Assembly (NCBI GenBank): GCA_013399875.1
Contig: VXAZ01002109.1
Span: forward strand, 2,229,901-2,293,900
Direction of reading: 5' to 3'
Source of the DNA: Gymnorhina tibicen
Taxonomy: Eukaryota > Chordata > Aves > Passeriformes > Artamidae
DNA length: 64,000 nucleotides
Below the pieces are notes generated by a model. The model made no database searches and was not told the DNA's origin. It was given only the letters and a program-made list of their open reading frames with translations. Numbering within the stretch: position 1 is the first letter of the stretch; each line of letters begins with the position of its first letter. Below, one piece after another: positions 62,401 through 64,000 of the stretch. A program made the position numbers and the translations under genes.

Positions 62401-64000
62401 TCCTGTAATATGCTTTCATTAACTTTGTTCCCCATACCACATATTTAACCTCTCTTCCTCCCTCTCCACTCATTGTCAGTGCAAATGCAGCTCATCACCT
62501 AGGTAAGATGAAGCACATTAACTATATTAAGGAGTCAGTATGCTGAATTTATCTATTAATCTTTTCTCCCACCCTCTTAATGGACTGATTTCAACTCCAT
62601 GAAGCAAAAAGCAAATATTGCTTTTCCCCATAATGAAAACTTTTTAAAAAAAATTAGGTACCAGGTGCATTTTTTTAATTATTTCTTTTACATTCTCTCT
62701 TCCTCTCCATCTCCTTCAAACTGGCAAAAATCCAGTGACTGTTTTGCTGCATCATGTATGACATGTTTCACTTCATTGTAATACCAAGGCTGCAATCCTT
62801 CTTTCAAACTCTGACTATTAATATGTATTTCATCCTCTGGCTTTCCTGCACCAAAGCAAATGAACTGTGGCCTCATTGAAATGATACGGTCTCTTGACCC
62901 TTTGTGCAGTTTAAAATGATGTAACCTGAACCATTTTAATCTGAAGGCTGGAACAAGTCAAAAGCTGTAATGAGTTCAGGACACTTCAAGACATTAGAAG
63001 AGCTATCTTGCCATAAAAGATGCATCCTTTGCATATAGAAGCTGTAATATCATAAATCTGAGTGACACAGACATAAAAAATCTGGCCACTATTAGATTTT
63101 TTCTACCTCTTCCCAGTGATGATTTCAGAGACCAAATCTCACACAAGGGATGTAATAATTGATAGTAAAAGCCATGCCAGAGTTAAATGCCTCTGTCAAC
63201 ATTTCCAACAGAATAAACATGATGGGGAGAGTTTAAACCTGTGCAGTTTCTAAAGTGGCAGACTATTAAAAGCTTGGGGAAAATCCTGCCTTTCAGCGAG
63301 CTGAGTTTGTCACAGATTTTGAGAATAACATGTTTGTCCCTCCAGCCCACTCTGAGATGCCACTTCTGAAAATAACCTTCAGATCTGTTGTGAGTTCCTT
63401 CCCATTTCCATTGTGATCACCTCCGGATATCTAAGAGACAAACTTTGACTCCACTGAGGTCAGTGAAAAATTAATACAATGAAACTTTATATGTTAGTTT
63501 GGGGTTTTTTAAGACCTCTAAACACTTTATAAAATGGGAGGAGTTCAGTCTTACAAGTGGAAAATCTTAAGGATAACGGTCCCAGTCTGGAAAGCAATTA
63601 AAAAGGCACAAAAACTCTGTCCCAAGTGCCAAATCCAAAGGATCATACTATCTTTTTTAATAGTTTAAGAAACAGGTTCATATTCTTTTGTTCATATTAT
63701 ACAGTGGTGAGTTAGTGCTCTGTTCTCATCTTGAGAGCTAGGAATTTAATGGCAAAGGAAAAAAGGCAAATTAAACACGGCAGAATGAACTCAGACTGCG
63801 AAGCACCCAGCAGAGCTGAACCTAACAAGCTTGAATTAAATAATTAGAATACCAAGGGAAAAAAACCAAACCTTCAGAGAGAAAAGGGTGTTCTTGGTCA
63901 CTGATTGCTATTTAGATTGGTTTGGCCTCTAACAATTTAGAGATGGTCAAAATGCATAAATTTCCCCAAGCTTTATGTGCTTGGCTGTGATGACTGAAGA
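59481..64000. other. Unique AT-rich non-coding DNA
   Basis: No gene is supported. Open frames here are 96 codons or shorter without recognised domains. Stretches at about 62905-63000, 63225-63380 and 63735-63850 have a repeat-free, CNE-like texture, but the evidence is too thin for separate calls. No LTR ends, CR1 3-prime ends or tandem arrays were seen. Confidence 0.5.

Overview
The window reads as non-coding bird chromosomal DNA. It is AT-rich and CpG-poor and carries vertebrate-style simple repeats. I found no convincing protein-coding exon, tRNA, rRNA or bacterial-type gene structure. The long open frames are either inside GC-rich retroviral LTRs or of a size chance would produce in 64 kb. 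The avian assignment rests on two LTRs, at 32.8-34.1 kb and 45.6-46.2 kb. From memory of bird genomes, both resemble abundant avian endogenous retrovirus (ERV) LTR families. I could not run a database search, and I cannot name the species. The region could be intergenic or lie inside a very large intron.

Layout. 1-26.17 kb: unique-looking AT-rich DNA with poly-T and poly-A tracts, a few palindromes, one weak CR1-like fragment near 24.5 kb and two stretches that look like conserved non-coding or enhancer DNA (3.9-4.0 kb and 23.2-23.5 kb). 26.18-27.08 kb: a CpG-rich solo LTR with a TATA box and near-matching 5-bp target-site duplications (TSDs). 27.1-32.8 kb: unique AT-rich DNA. 32.80-34.13 kb: an old minus-strand solo LTR interrupted by a younger 408-bp minus-strand LTR; both insertions are flanked by the same 5-bp duplication, TCTTT. 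34.1-45.6 kb: unique DNA with a CTTT/CCTT microsatellite (38.85-38.96 kb) and an almost perfectly uniform 16-bp minisatellite (42.47-42.59 kb). 45.64-46.20 kb: a decayed plus-strand LTR whose expected TATA position is degraded. 46.75-46.89 kb: a (TA)n-rich block. 50.68-51.25 kb: a plus-strand solo LTR defined here by TG...CA ends, a perfect 5-bp duplication, a TATA box and a polyadenylation signal. 51.3-64 kb: unique AT-rich DNA, including a long CNE-like stretch at 58.5-59.5 kb.

History. At least five independent LTR insertions are visible, with no recognisable gag, pol or env beside any of them. That fits solo LTRs left by recombination between the two LTRs of former proviruses. The main results are the nested pair with identical duplications, the fully delimited LTR at 50.7 kb, and the uniform minisatellite. 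I found no evidence for a new multi-gene system.
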